From NCBI GenBank assembly GCA_021307345.1, contig CP089930.1:248001-312000 (forward strand): 64,000 nucleotides of DNA. Reading direction: 5' to 3'. Below the pieces are notes generated by a model, which ran no database searches, was not told the DNA's origin, and was given only the letters and a program-made list of their open reading frames with translations. A program made the position numbers and the translations under genes. The DNA comes from Escherichia coli (GTDB taxonomy: Bacteria > Pseudomonadota > Gammaproteobacteria > Enterobacterales > Enterobacteriaceae). The first letter of the stretch is position 1. Every line of letters begins with the position of its first letter. Shown here piece after piece: positions 49,975 to 60,005 of the stretch.

Positions 49975-52900
49975 AAACACCCCTAACCATGGGTGATAAT
50001 GCCAGCCGTTGAGCGCATCTTCGTCACAGACGGGTACTCTCACTTCAGCAAACCTTTCCCCGACACGATTAATCTCACAACTGTGCTCAACAGCCAGATC
50101 CAACAAAACTTGTTGGTAATCCATCATGCCCCAGCAAGCAACGCCGCTGGCGCATATCACTTCTTCTCGTTTGAAATTCCCCTGCTCTTTACGCTCGTTG
50201 TCGCCCATGCGGGAATAGAAACTCGCTTTACTTTCTTCGTCATCCATATGCAGAAAAAACACCGCTTCCGGTAACGACGAATAACGAAAAGGCGTCTGGC
50301 GCTGCATCCAGCCGTTCCAGCTTAGCGGTGCGCGCCACCATTGCGCAGCTACCACATGTTTGCTTTTACTACTCATCAACTCGGTGAATAAACGACTATG
50401 CTCAAGTTCCGCCAGTTTATTTTCATTATTGGCAGGTAAGATCCGTGGTAAGGCATTAATCGTCCGGTAGTCCGTGAGTGGTATCAGCTCGCAAATATCA
50501 TGGCTATTCAGCACGCGATCTTTTGTTTCGAAACCCGGTTTACAAAATGCGGGGCATTTTTTCTGCAATGCTTTGATATTGCTCCGCAAAATAACCAGAT
50601 TCTCACTGGTTGGCACATTTCTGCGGTGGCGTTGAATACGTCCGGCAAATTGAATAATCGAACGCATAGAACTCGGTTCAATAATTCCCCAGTCCGCATC
50701 CCAGTCACGCCCCACTTCTATAACTGATGTGCCCAACACCACAAAAATATGGTGCGATTCCGGACTTTTATGTAAGGCTTCAGCGATATCCTCGTTTTTC
50801 CAGAAATCATCTTCTCTATGACGAGTAAAAGCGCGATCCAGCCGCTTCTCAATATTTGAACGTACCGCCAGCGGATGTCGGGAGTGGTAAACGCAATAAT
50901 GAATGCAGACATCTTCTGGTGAAGGAATGGTAATCAGAGCTTTGGCCACCGCGACCAGAGAATTAATATTGGCGAAGCGCACCAGACCCAGCGAAACAGT
51001 TTTGCCGCTTTCGTGTTGCTGGCGATGCGCCTGATGCAACTTCAGCATTTGCTCATGTACCGTCTGAGCCACGCTTTCGATAACATCCTGAATCGCGCTT
51101 GATGGGGATGAAATCGAAGCTATACGCCCGAAATGCAGTCGTTCTTTTTCAGCCAACATTAACGCTCGTCGCGCAACAAACTTTTTGTGCGTCTCACGAA
51201 AAGTAGCGCCATCACCAATTTGTGTGGCATCAGCATCTTTTTCATCAAACCAGGCACAGCAGATATTGACGGGTCTGCCGTTCGTACCGCATGACGCCTG
51301 CCACATTTTGCGCCCGGCAAGATAAGCCGCGAACAGAGCCTGAATCAAATCTGGCGGCAACGTCGCGGAAGAAAGTAATACCCGCGTTCCCAACATTCCG
51401 GCCCAGTTCATCAGACGACATACTGCATAGAGATCGGCAATATCAAAATCGTCAGGTTCGTCGAGCACTAAATCACTGGTTAACAGACGCAACATCGCCG
51501 GAAGCTGTTTCCCGCCACGCACACCTTCGGTCGCGGAAATAAGATGATCAATCGTTGCTACCAGAATCGGTGCGCTTACTAACTCCTTAAGTTTGCTGTC
51601 ATCCTTCAACCATTTTTCCAGCGCCCCGGTATGAAGACTGCCTTCGTATTTAACAAACTGTTGCTCCTCTGCCAGCGACTCTTGCGAAGCACTTCCACAA
51701 TCATTGTCTGTTTTTTCCTGCTGCCAGAGTTGTTTGACTGCCGCCGAACCAATCAGTACAGCCAGCTCATCCTCACCGAGTCCAAGCCGGCTGCGCAGAG
51801 CATCACCCGTTTGTAAAGTCAGCGTACGTAATCCCAATGCGATGGTAAAACGACACCCTTCACGCTCATCAGCAAGCGCATACATAATGCGGGCGTTAGC
51901 AAAGGTTTTACCGCACCCCGTCGAGGCCATATTGACACCGAAAAAGCCATCTTCCCGACTGCGTTCACGTAACGCACGCGCCACATCCCAGGCTTTGTCC
52001 TGCCAGCGATATTTCGCATCTGTAGCTCGCTGGTTAAAACCTTTATGTCGGGCAATTGCCGGAAGCGATGCCCGTGTGTGCATCAGTTGCCGCCCAAGCA
52101 AATACGCATGATGCGCGACGCCCACAAGATGCTCATCTACCCGTTGTTTGAGCGTGCCGCTCTGCCGATCGCTATTTGCCCAGACGATATAATTCGGATC
52201 TTGCCATTTTTGCTGCGCGTCGTTAGATGAATAGTAGTGATCGGCAAGCATCAGGCAAAAACGCGCCATATGTAATGGAAACAGTTGCTCCATCAGCCCC
52301 CATTCCTTTAAACCGACAGCGTTACGCGCCCGACGGGCAATCTGACGCGCTTTTTCTCGCCAGCTCGCGCTTTGAAGCGGAGTGCCTGCCGGAAACTGCC
52401 AGACTTGCTCGAAATCCTGAGGTGACCAGTCATTCTTACGGTGGTTAACGGCATTCCAGTCAGCATTGAGTTGCTTCTCCAGCCAACTTTCACAGCCTTT
52501 GCATGATTGTTCCGGTTGTGGCGAAAGATTCTCCGGCATTCGATGATGGGAAAGGATCAACCAGCCTACCGTTTTGGCGAGTGGTTGCAGCGAACTGAAT
52601 GGACTATTGGAAAAATGAGGCGTGTCCTTTTGCAGGCGCTCAAGAATCGCGGTTTCATCATCTGCCGTTAATTCCCCAAGTTTTTCCAGCCACACATCAT
52701 CTGACTGCTTACCGACAAAAGCCTGAAAAAGCCGCAGCGAAATCCACTCATGCCGGTAAGGTTGATAACTTCGTGCACTCTTTTTGGTCAGGCTTTGCTG
52801 AAAGCTGCGTCCTGCTTTACCAAAATCATGAAATAACCCAGCAATAGCCGCCAGCAGCGCAATGCTTTCCGCGCACTGCCAGCGATGTTCTTCTTTGTTC

Positions 52901-53196
52901 ACCAGGCTGGTTTGCGTTGTTCGATTTGTGGGAACGCGGCCTTGAGCATTAAAGCGACGAATATTGCCGACAATCCACATCAGCTCCGTTTGCCCATTCT
53001 TCTTCAGCCAGTGACAAGCAACCGCTGTGTTTCGTCTTGCCGTTTTGCGCAGTAAACGGCGTAAAGTGTTAACACCTTCCTGAGTAATCACCGTTTGCCA
53101 TGCGGCATCACCTGTGCGTTCGGCAAACTGATCAATAATACGGCAACTCTCAACACGAGCATTTTTTGTGCATCGCGAAATAATCAGGACGTTCAT
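49963..53196 (-). CDS. cas3: Cas2-Cas3 fusion nuclease-helicase (type I-F)
   Basis: In type I-F, Cas2 is fused to the N terminus of Cas3, and the protein acts both in spacer integration with Cas1 and in target degradation. The 1077-residue product has a Cas2-like domain (about 1-95), an HD nuclease domain with LFHDFGKAGRSF (HD at 123-124) and SHH at 216-218, then a superfamily 2 helicase with Walker A STGCGKT (425-431), DEPD in LVLDEPDDFD, and motif VI QFAGRIQRHRR. A C-terminal accessory domain follows. All catalytic motifs look intact. Its ATG overlaps the cas1 stop by 4 nt, so the adaptation proteins are co-translated. Confidence 0.97.
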   Translation of the reverse strand: MNVLIISRCTKNARVESCRIIDQFAERTGDAAWQTVITQEGVNTLRRLLRKTARRNTAVACHWLKKNGQTELMWIVGNIRRFNAQGRVPTNRTTQTSLVNKEEHRWQCAESIALLAAIAGLFHDFGKAGRSFQQSLTKKSARSYQPYRHEWISLRLFQAFVGKQSDDVWLEKLGELTADDETAILERLQKDTPHFSNSPFSSLQPLAKTVGWLILSHHRMPENLSPQPEQSCKGCESWLEKQLNADWNAVNHRKNDWSPQDFEQVWQFPAGTPLQSASWREKARQIARRARNAVGLKEWGLMEQLFPLHMARFCLMLADHYYSSNDAQQKWQDPNYIVWANSDRQSGTLKQRVDEHLVGVAHHAYLLGRQLMHTRASLPAIARHKGFNQRATDAKYRWQDKAWDVARALRERSREDGFFGVNMASTGCGKTFANARIMYALADEREGCRFTIALGLRTLTLQTGDALRSRLGLGEDELAVLIGSAAVKQLWQQEKTDNDCGSASQESLAEEQQFVKYEGSLHTGALEKWLKDDSKLKELVSAPILVATIDHLISATEGVRGGKQLPAMLRLLTSDLVLDEPDDFDIADLYAVCRLMNWAGMLGTRVLLSSATLPPDLIQALFAAYLAGRKMWQASCGTNGRPVNICCAWFDEKDADATQIGDGATFRETHKKFVARRALMLAEKERLHFGRIASISSPSSAIQDVIESVAQTVHEQMLKLHQAHRQQHESGKTVSLGLVRFANINSLVAVAKALITIPSPEDVCIHYCVYHSRHPLAVRSNIEKRLDRAFTRHREDDFWKNEDIAEALHKSPESHHIFVVLGTSVIEVGRDWDADWGIIEPSSMRSIIQFAGRIQRHRRNVPTSENLVILRSNIKALQKKCPAFCKPGFETKDRVLNSHDICELIPLTDYRTINALPRILPANNENKLAELEHSRLFTELMSSKSKHVVAAQWWRAPLSWNGWMQRQTPFRYSSLPEAVFFLHMDDEESKASFYSRMGDNERKEQGNFKREEVICASGVACWGMMDYQQVLLDLAVEHSCEINRVGERFAEVRVPVCDEDALNGWHYHPWLGVFRAP

Positions 53197-54176
53197 TGGT
53201 CACCCTTAGGCAGTGCCTGAGCCGTTTCCTGCAGAGAGGTGATCATGACATCCAGCGCATCCGCTTGTTGAAAGATATTGATGCAGCGTTGACGAAACTC
53301 CTGAGCATTCTCTCCCGCCATTGCGGCGATAAATGCTTGTGGCATAACAAGGGCATCTTTAATCAGATCGGCAAGGTCAAAAACAAGCCCACCGCGACGT
53401 GTTTTACCGTGCATTACCGCTAAACCGTGGGGAATACCTGTTACCCACGCCGCCACTGCCGCCAGGCCATAGGCCAGATAATTCCCTTGATCGAGGAAAC
53501 GGTTGGCCATATCAATCCCACCGCCCTGTTTTGCGCGGGTGAAATCGCCATAGCCCACTGTTTGACTGACCATTTTGTATAACGCCCTGGTCATTTTGGC
53601 TTCTACGAGCATAAGCTGCGTATGGTTTTCTGCCGCGTCTATTTCTTCGCGAGTGCGATTTATCAAGGTCTGGAGCTCGCTGGTATCAGGTTGAAATGCG
53701 TGTTCACGCTGCATTTTCGCGCTGGTCCAGTGCTTATCAATATGTGTCAGGCGGATTAACTGAAAACGTTTCGCGGCGGCAAGTCGTTTGTCTTCAATAA
53801 ACCAGAAAGAAACCCATTGCTGAAGGTACTCGGTAGGACGATATTCGCTTTGTGGGCTGAGCCAGGAGACATCAACATCTACTTCATTGGCGGAGTAAAG
53901 CGGTGTGCCATCCGTACCACAAAATCCTACCATCACCCCCGCATGGGCAAATTCACGCATCGCCGCCTGGGTAACGGAAGTTCCCATCCCCAACATCAAC
54001 GCCGTGGTATTCGCAATGGGGATATTCCAGTAATACGACTCCTTGCCTTCACTGGTAACATACTCCACCCGCCCACCATTCACCTGTACCCGGCATTTTT
54101 CCAGATAATAAATATTGGCGCGTTTGGAGTGGAGAATAGTTTTGAGGTCAGAAGGAGTAAGGTAATTTGAAGACAT
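53193..54176 (-). CDS. cas1: Cas1 integrase (type I-F)
   Basis: Integrase that, with the Cas2 part of Cas2-3, inserts new spacers at the leader end of the arrays. MSSNYLTPSDLKTILHSKRA at 54176 has AGGA at good spacing and gives 327 residues; an in-frame GTG six bases upstream is less likely. The metal-binding residues are present: E192 (LVEAKMTRAL), H256 (LAVMHGKTRRGG), D267 and D270 (VFDLADLIKD). It is the first cas gene of the operon, downstream of array 2. Confidence 0.97.
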   Translation of the reverse strand: MSSNYLTPSDLKTILHSKRANIYYLEKCRVQVNGGRVEYVTSEGKESYYWNIPIANTTALMLGMGTSVTQAAMREFAHAGVMVGFCGTDGTPLYSANEVDVDVSWLSPQSEYRPTEYLQQWVSFWFIEDKRLAAAKRFQLIRLTHIDKHWTSAKMQREHAFQPDTSELQTLINRTREEIDAAENHTQLMLVEAKMTRALYKMVSQTVGYGDFTRAKQGGGIDMANRFLDQGNYLAYGLAAVAAWVTGIPHGLAVMHGKTRRGGLVFDLADLIKDALVMPQAFIAAMAGENAQEFRQRCINIFQQADALDVMITSLQETAQALPKGDQ

Positions 54177-54345
54177 AAACACATCCTGTGATTATTTTTG
54201 TTTTAAGGCGTTAGGATTAGTACAACATTGATTTCTGTGCAGGAAATTGATTTCTGTCGCAATTATTACAATTGTTATTGTGTGCTAAGGCTAATGTTTT
54301 GACGTTGAGAGCATCATGATATGACCAAACGTCTACCATTACGTA
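54177..54345 (-). promoter_or_regulatory. cas1 upstream region with 12-nt direct repeats
   Basis: ATTGATTTCTGT occurs at 54227-54238 and again at 54246-54257, starts 19 bp apart, about 50-80 bp upstream of the cas1 ATG. The region lies between the trailer of array 2 and cas1 and must hold the cas1 promoter if array read-through is not used. The repeats could bind a regulator on one face of the helix (about two turns apart). Confidence 0.45.
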
Positions 54346-56533
54346 TTGTGAAACTGCCTGTACGGCAGTGAACAATCTTCCGCTTCTCTCCACCAGAGAG
54401 TGTCTTTTCTAAGCTGCCTGTACGGCAGTGAACTATATGTGGATGGGTTGGTAGAGGTACCGAGCTTTCTAAGCTGCCTGTACGGCAGTGAACGTGCAGG
54501 CGCAATCGGTGCAGCTACCGGAACCTTTCTAAGCTGCCTGTACGGCAGTGAACTTAATGGTGCTGGTTTTGTCGCGTCAGATGTATTTCTAAGCTGCCTG
54601 TACGGCAGTGAACTAGCGTGTGATCCAGCAGTGAATTTTGACTGATTTCTAAGCTGCCTGTATGGCAGTGAACGCTGATGAACTTCATGAGGCAAACAGC
54701 GACCATTTCTAAGCTGCCTGTACGGCAGTGAACTCGCTTATTTCCCTGCGGACGTATGCCAGCCGTTTCTAAGCTGCCTGTACGGCAGTGAACACCTTCT
54801 CTTTTTCCTTCTCCCACGGCACGGGTTTCTAAGCTGCCTGTACGGCAGTGAACTGGTCGGCGGCAAACGGTGAGGCGCGACCGATTTTCTAAGCTGCCTG
54901 TACGGCAGTGAACTGTACCATTTTTGATGGCGGTCAACGCTTGACTTTCTAAGCTGCCTGTACGGCAGTGAACTATCGAACAGGAGTTTCGGAACATGCG
55001 AGGCTTTTCTAAGCTGCCTGTACGGCAGTGAACAGCTCCCGTAGATCTTCCATATACCAGAGCAGTTTCTAAGCTGCCTGTACGGCAGTGAACGGTCGTA
55101 GCGGGTAGACAATTCAGAGCCGACATTTCTAAGCTGCCTGTACGGCAGTGAACGCGAAAAACAGGCATAAAAAAACCCGCTCGATTTTCTAAGCTGCCTG
55201 TACGGCAGTGAACGGTTTGAATCGGCGGCCTCGTATCTCGGTTGGTTTCTAAGCTGCCTGTACGGCAGTGAACTATACCTGACACTGTACACATCGAAGC
55301 ACACATTTCTAAGCTGCCTGTACGGCAGTGAACATTCGCTGACGCGCGCCAGGTCATGCCGTTGTTTTCTAAGCTGCCTGTACGGCAGTGAACGTTCTGC
55401 GGTTTCCCCCGGAAGGTGTGGGCAATTTCTAAGCTGCCTGTACGGCAGTGAACGTAAAAACTTTTAACGTAGGTCCCCGAGTCGATTTCTAAGCTGCCTG
55501 TACGGCAGTGAACACGCTCGGCGTTGATCGTGTTGTAGACTTTGCTTTCTAAGCTGCCTGTACGGCAGTGAACCAGCGCATCAGCGATTTGTTGCTCGCT
55601 CATGCTTTCTAAGCTGCCTGTACGGCAGTGAACTCTGCTGGCAGAAATAGCGCCCGGTGCTGAGTTTTCTAAGCTGCCTGTACGGCAGTGAACTATACGT
55701 TAAAACGCGCGGGTAACTCGAGTTGTTTCTAAGCTGCCTGTACGGCAGTGAACCTTCATTACTCAAACAAGCTGCATAACATAGGTTTCTAAGCTGCCTG
55801 TACGGCAGTGAACTGAACAGTTAGACCCCCAAAAACTTTTCCATATTTCTAAGCTGCCTGTACGGCAGTGAACCTTCTAAATTCATATAGTTAGCTCGCT
55901 TTTATTTTCTAAGCTGCCTGTACGGCAGTGAACTTGAAGTGATCGGCAACTGGGCATGGATTTCTTTTCTAAGCTGCCTGTACGGCAGTGAACCCAGAAC
56001 ATCGAATTAACATCAGTTTCGATCATTTCTAAGCTGCCTGTACGGCAGTGAACACCCGCCGTTTGCCGTGGTAATTTTTGTTCCGTTTCTAAGCTGCCTG
56101 TACGGCAGTGAACAAATATTCTTTTTGGCTGGATATTCCTGATGTTTTCTAAGCTGCCTGTACGGCAGTGAACTGTGGCTGCTGAGGTGGTGAAGCAGAG
56201 GTATATTTCTAAGCTGCCTGTACGGCAGTGAACTTTGCGCCCACGGTAAGCAGGCTTTGTTATTTTTTCTAAGCTGCCTGTACGGCAGTGAACCACAATT
56301 ATTCGTTACGACGGTTTCAGGCATTTTTCTAAGCTGCCTGTACGGCAGTGAACTCCCCGGCAGTAATTACACATTTTGCGCCCACTTTCTAAGCTGCCTG
56401 TACGGCAGTGAACCCTAACCCTGCAAGTTGTTCCTGATCCAGTGTTTTCTAAGCTGCCTGTACGGCAGTGAACGAACGAATCACAGACAAAGATGCCATG
56501 CACCATTTCTAAGCTGCCTGTACGGCAGTGAAC
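54346..56533 (-). CRISPR. Type I-F CRISPR array 2: 37 repeats, 36 spacers
   Basis: The 28-nt repeats recur every 60 bp without exception, so all 36 spacers are 32 nt; 37 repeats and 36 spacers fill the interval exactly. The first repeat at 54346-54373 is degenerate at the handle side (trailer); the one at 54646 has a single C to T at 54663; the rest read identically. Orientation (core CTGCCGTACAGGCAG then CTTAGAAA on the minus strand) places the leader at the right, so the newest spacers lie near 56500 and the transcript runs toward cas1. Apparent long open frames here are translation of the repeat and are not genes. Confidence 0.99.
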
Positions 56534-56685
56534 TCAAATACTACACGTTTAGCCCGTTGTTAATAAAGTAAAACTATCCAATTTCCCTGCTGCCACCCTT
56601 TTTTATCCTTGCCTTCCAGCAGCGTTAATTATCAATAAGTTACAGAAACCATAAAAATTAGGGTTACAACCGCCCTCACCTCACA
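56534..56685 (-). promoter_or_regulatory. Leader of CRISPR array 2
   Basis: AT-rich flank of the newest spacer. On the minus strand it contains AAAAAAGGGT and AATTGGATAG (56572-56604), which correspond to blocks beside array 1. It ends near the clpA terminator. No gene is visible. Confidence 0.55.
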
Positions 56686-56688
56686 AAC

Positions 56689-56724
56689 AAAAAAGTCCGT
56701 AACCCCATACAGGATTACGGACTT
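56689..56724 (-). terminator. Terminator after clpA
   Basis: On the minus strand AAGTCCGTAA pairs with TTACGGACTT around a 12-nt loop, followed by T residues. It marks the right edge of the CRISPR island. Confidence 0.85.
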
Positions 56725-56758
56725 TATCAACCTACTTAAAAGGCTTTACACCATCAGA

Positions 56759-59035
56759 TTAATGCGCTGCTTCCGCCTTGTGCTTTTGCGCACTCTGGAA
56801 CCCGTAGGTCAGCTCATTTTTCTCTTTATCCAGTGCAACGGTGACCTGGCCGCCGTCCACCAGCGAGCCAAACAGCAGTTCGTTAGCGAGCGGTTTTTTC
56901 AGGTTGTCCTGAATGACGCGAGCCATCGGACGTGCACCCATTGCCCGGTCGTAACCTTTCTCGGCCAGCCAGTTACGTGCTTCCTGACTCACTTCCAGAG
57001 AAACACCTTTTTGATCCAGCTGAACCTGCAACTCGACGATGAATTTATCCACCACCTGATGGATTACGTCGGTTGACAGATGATCGAACCAGATAATGTT
57101 GTCGAGACGGTTACGGAACTCTGGCGTAAAGATCTTCTTGATCTCTTCCATCGCATCGGTGCTGTTATCCTGGTGGATAAGGCCAATAGATTTGCGCTCG
57201 GTTTCACGTACCCCGGCGTTGGTGGTCATCACCAGCACCACGTTACGGAAATCTGCCTTGCGTCCGTTGTTATCGGTCAGCGTGCCGTTGTCCATCACCT
57301 GCAACAGAATGTTGAATACGTCCGGATGCGCTTTCTCGATTTCGTCCAGCAGCAGCACCGCGTGCGGATGTTTGATCACCGCATCGGTCAGCAGACCACC
57401 CTGATCAAAACCAACGTATCCCGGAGGTGCACCAATCAGGCGGCTGACGGTATGACGCTCCATATACTCGGACATATCAAAGCGTAAAAGCTCAATGCCC
57501 AGGGCTTTGGAAAGCTGTACCGTCACCTCGGTTTTCCCGACCCCAGTTGGACCAGCAAACAGGAACGAACCGACCGGTTTATGTTCGTGGCCTAAACCCG
57601 CACGCGCCATCTTGATAGCCTCAGTCAGCGCCTCAATGGCTTTATCCTGACCGAAGACCAGCATTTTCAGGCGATCACCGAGGTTTCTCAGCGTATCGCG
57701 GTCACTCTGAGAAACGCTCTTCTCTGGAATACGTGCAATACGGGCTACCACGGACTCAATATCCGCCACATTGACCGTTTTCTTGCGCTTGCTTACCGGC
57801 ATCAGGCGTGCGCGAGCGCCCGCTTCGTCGATAACGTCAATCGCTTTATCCGGCAGATGACGATCGTTTATGTATTTCACCGCCAGCTCTACCGCCGCAC
57901 GCACCGCTTTCGCGGTATAACGCACGTCGTGGTGCGCTTCGTACTTCGGTTTCAGGCCGTTGATGATTTGAACAGTTTCTTCGATCGACGGTTCAGTAAT
58001 ATCAATTTTCTGGAAGCGACGCGCCAAAGCACGGTCTTTCTCGAAAATGTTGCTGAACTCCTGATAGGTTGTCGAACCAATTACGCGAATTTTACCGCTG
58101 GAGAGCAACGGTTTGATCAGGTTAGCTGCATCCACCTGACCGCCAGAGGCTGCACCTGCGCCGATGATGGTGTGGATCTCATCAATAAACAGGATGCTGT
58201 TTGTATCCTGCTCAAGTTGTTTAAGCAATGCTTTGAAACGTTTTTCAAAGTCGCCGCGATATTTGGTGCCCGCTAACAGAGAACCGATATCGAGGGAGTA
58301 AATCGTACAGTCAGCCATCACTTCCGGTACATCGCCCTGAACAATACGCCAGGCAAGACCTTCCGCAATGGCGGTTTTACCGACGCCAGACTCCCCGACC
58401 AGCAGCGGGTTGTTTTTACGGCGGCGACAGAGAACCTGAATGGCGCGCTCCAGTTCCTTCTCACGACCAATCAGCGGGTCGATTCCTCCCACGCGTGCAA
58501 GCTGGTTCAGGTTAGTCGTGAAATTCTCCATACGGTCCTCCCCACCAGCTTGTTCTTCACTGCTCGGCTGGTTTCCTGGTTCAGAAGACTGAGATGGCTC
58601 GTCTTTACGCGTGCCATGAGAAATAAAGTTCACCACATCGAGACGGCTGACTTCATGTTTGCGCAACAGATACGCCGCCTGTGACTCCTGTTCGCTAAAG
58701 ATAGCAACCAGAACATTCGCACCGGTAACCTCACTGCGACCGGAGGACTGAACATGGAAGACCGCACGTTGCAGTACACGCTGAAAACTCAGCGTCGGCT
58801 GTGTGTCGCGCTCCTCTTCACTGGCAGGCAGAACGGGTGTGGTTTGTTCAATAAAGGCTTCCAGTTCCTGACGGAGCGCCACCAGATCCACGGAACATGC
58901 TTCCAGCGCCTCCCGAGCAGACGGATTACTGAGCAATGCCAGTAACAAGTGCTCGACGGTCATAAACTCATGACGGTGCTCGCGCGCTCTGGCGAAAGCC
59001 ATGTTTAAACTGAGTTCCAGTTCTTGATTGAGCAT
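56759..59035 (-). CDS. clpA: ATP-dependent Clp protease ATP-binding subunit ClpA
   Basis: Hexameric unfoldase that feeds substrates to ClpP. The frame is open to 59050, but [20 protein letters not shown] at 59035 follows GGAGGTG and gives the usual 758 residues. The N domain (1-140) binds ClpS. AAA-1 has [13 protein letters not shown] and AAA-2 [10 protein letters not shown], with Walker [14 protein letters not shown]. The IGL loop ([10 protein letters not shown]) docks ClpP. clpS lies 30 bp upstream on the same strand, though clpA is known to have its own promoter. Confidence 0.98.
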   Translation of the reverse strand: MLNQELELSLNMAFARAREHRHEFMTVEHLLLALLSNPSAREALEACSVDLVALRQELEAFIEQTTPVLPASEEERDTQPTLSFQRVLQRAVFHVQSSGRSEVTGANVLVAIFSEQESQAAYLLRKHEVSRLDVVNFISHGTRKDEPSQSSEPGNQPSSEEQAGGEDRMENFTTNLNQLARVGGIDPLIGREKELERAIQVLCRRRKNNPLLVGESGVGKTAIAEGLAWRIVQGDVPEVMADCTIYSLDIGSLLAGTKYRGDFEKRFKALLKQLEQDTNSILFIDEIHTIIGAGAASGGQVDAANLIKPLLSSGKIRVIGSTTYQEFSNIFEKDRALARRFQKIDITEPSIEETVQIINGLKPKYEAHHDVRYTAKAVRAAVELAVKYINDRHLPDKAIDVIDEAGARARLMPVSKRKKTVNVADIESVVARIARIPEKSVSQSDRDTLRNLGDRLKMLVFGQDKAIEALTEAIKMARAGLGHEHKPVGSFLFAGPTGVGKTEVTVQLSKALGIELLRFDMSEYMERHTVSRLIGAPPGYVGFDQGGLLTDAVIKHPHAVLLLDEIEKAHPDVFNILLQVMDNGTLTDNNGRKADFRNVVLVMTTNAGVRETERKSIGLIHQDNSTDAMEEIKKIFTPEFRNRLDNIIWFDHLSTDVIHQVVDKFIVELQVQLDQKGVSLEVSQEARNWLAEKGYDRAMGARPMARVIQDNLKKPLANELLFGSLVDGGQVTVALDKEKNELTYGFQSAQKHKAEAAH

Positions 59036-59065
59036 AGGCACCTCCCCCAATTTTTATGCCTGCAT

Positions 59066-59386
59066 TCAGGCTTTTTCCAGCGTACACAGCAATGGATGCT
59101 CGTTCTCCCTCGCGTACTTGTTCACCATCGCCACTTTGGTTTCTGCAACCTCGGCGGTAAAGACTCCGCAAATGGCCTTCCCCTGGTAGTGAACAGCGAG
59201 CATCAATTGCGTTGCACGTTCTACATCATAAGAAAAGAATTTTTGTAACACGTCAATAACAAACTCCATCGGAGTGTAATCATCATTGACTAATATCACT
59301 TTATACATAGATGGCGGTTTTAGCGCGTCACGCACTTTTTCTTCCGCCAGTTGTTCAAAGTCCAGCCAGTCGTTCGTTTTACCCAT
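59066..59386 (-). CDS. clpS: ClpS N-degron adaptor
   Basis: A 106-residue adaptor that binds N-terminal Leu, Phe, Tyr or Trp and hands proteins to ClpA. The binding-pocket motif [11 protein letters not shown] and the pocket histidine in [12 protein letters not shown] are intact. It is divergent from cspD and upstream of clpA. With aat at 43420 it forms the N-degron pathway, split by the CRISPR island and serW. Confidence 0.98.
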   Translation of the reverse strand: MGKTNDWLDFEQLAEEKVRDALKPPSMYKVILVNDDYTPMEFVIDVLQKFFSYDVERATQLMLAVHYQGKAICGVFTAEVAETKVAMVNKYARENEHPLLCTLEKA

Positions 59387-59708
59387 TGTCAGTTATCATC
59401 TTCGGTTACGGTTATCGGCAGAACGCTCTGCCGCTGACAAGAGCTTATTTGCCTGACCAATCTACTCCACATAATAGATAAGTATCATCTATCGTTGGCA
59501 TCAGCGACATCAGTCACATTACTGTCAATAGCGTTAACTGCTTCAAATTTTTGATGCATACCTACCCCCTGGCCCCTGTCAAACGCTTGACGACTCGCCC
59601 TATTTCTCTAAATTGTATTTCTAGAGTTGGCGAGGTTTTGAACTGCCCCCTCTCTGACCCCGGTTTATTCCATCTTACTTGTATAAGATTTGCGAAGGAT
59701 GTCGAAGC
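59387..59708. promoter_or_regulatory. clpS-cspD divergent region
   Basis: A 322-bp non-coding gap. GTATAAG at 59681-59687 is a candidate -10 for cspD, with GAAGGATGTCG as the cspD ribosome site. The clpS and clpA promoters should lie at the left. No clear operator or RNA gene is visible. Confidence 0.4.
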
Positions 59709-59933
59709 ATGGAAAAGGGTACTGTTAAGTGGTTCAACAATGCCAAAGGGTTTGGTTTCATCTGCCCTGAAGGCGGCGGCGAAGATATTTTCGCTCATTA
59801 TTCCACCATCCAGATGGATGGTTACAGAACGCTAAAAGCTGGGCAATCCGTTCAGTTTGATGTCCACCAGGGGCCAAAAGGCAATCATGCCAGTGTTATT
59901 GTGCCCGTCGAAGTAGAAGCGGCAGTCGCATAG
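59709..59933 (+). CDS. cspD: Cold shock-like protein CspD
   Basis: A 74-residue OB-fold protein that binds single-stranded nucleic acid and inhibits replication in stationary phase; it is not cold-induced. MEKGTVKWFNNAKGFGFICP contains RNP1 (KGFGFI), and RNP2 is altered to DIFAHY, as known for CspD. The start is set by the GAAGGATG site and family length. It is a known Lon substrate and part of a growth-arrest response. Confidence 0.98.
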   Translation: MEKGTVKWFNNAKGFGFICPEGGGEDIFAHYSTIQMDGYRTLKAGQSVQFDVHQGPKGNHASVIVPVEVEAAVA

Positions 59934-59966
59934 CTCTTCTGTCTCATTGTGTACATCCTACAGGCA

Positions 59967-59995
59967 AAATGCCAGCCCGATCGGCTGGCATTTTT
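59967..59995. terminator. Bidirectional terminator between cspD and macB
   Basis: AATGCCAGCC pairs with GGCTGGCATT around a short loop, with T-runs on both strands, between the convergent cspD and macB. Confidence 0.9.
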
Positions 59996-60005
59996 ATCTC
60001 AAATA

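Noticed and set aside
54374-56505. Assigning individual spacers to named phages or plasmids
   Set aside because: No spacer could be identified by eye; a database search is needed and any naming would be invented.
54314-56506. Several open frames of 60-350 codons with a periodic VHCRTGSLE or SLPYRQLR motif
   Set aside because: The periodic peptides are translation of the 60-bp CRISPR repeat-spacer unit, not repeat proteins.
56534-56758. A tRNA-end duplication or att site at the clpA side of the CRISPR island
   Set aside because: I looked for a copy of the serW 3' end or a shared direct repeat at the island edge and saw none, and there is no integrase gene.
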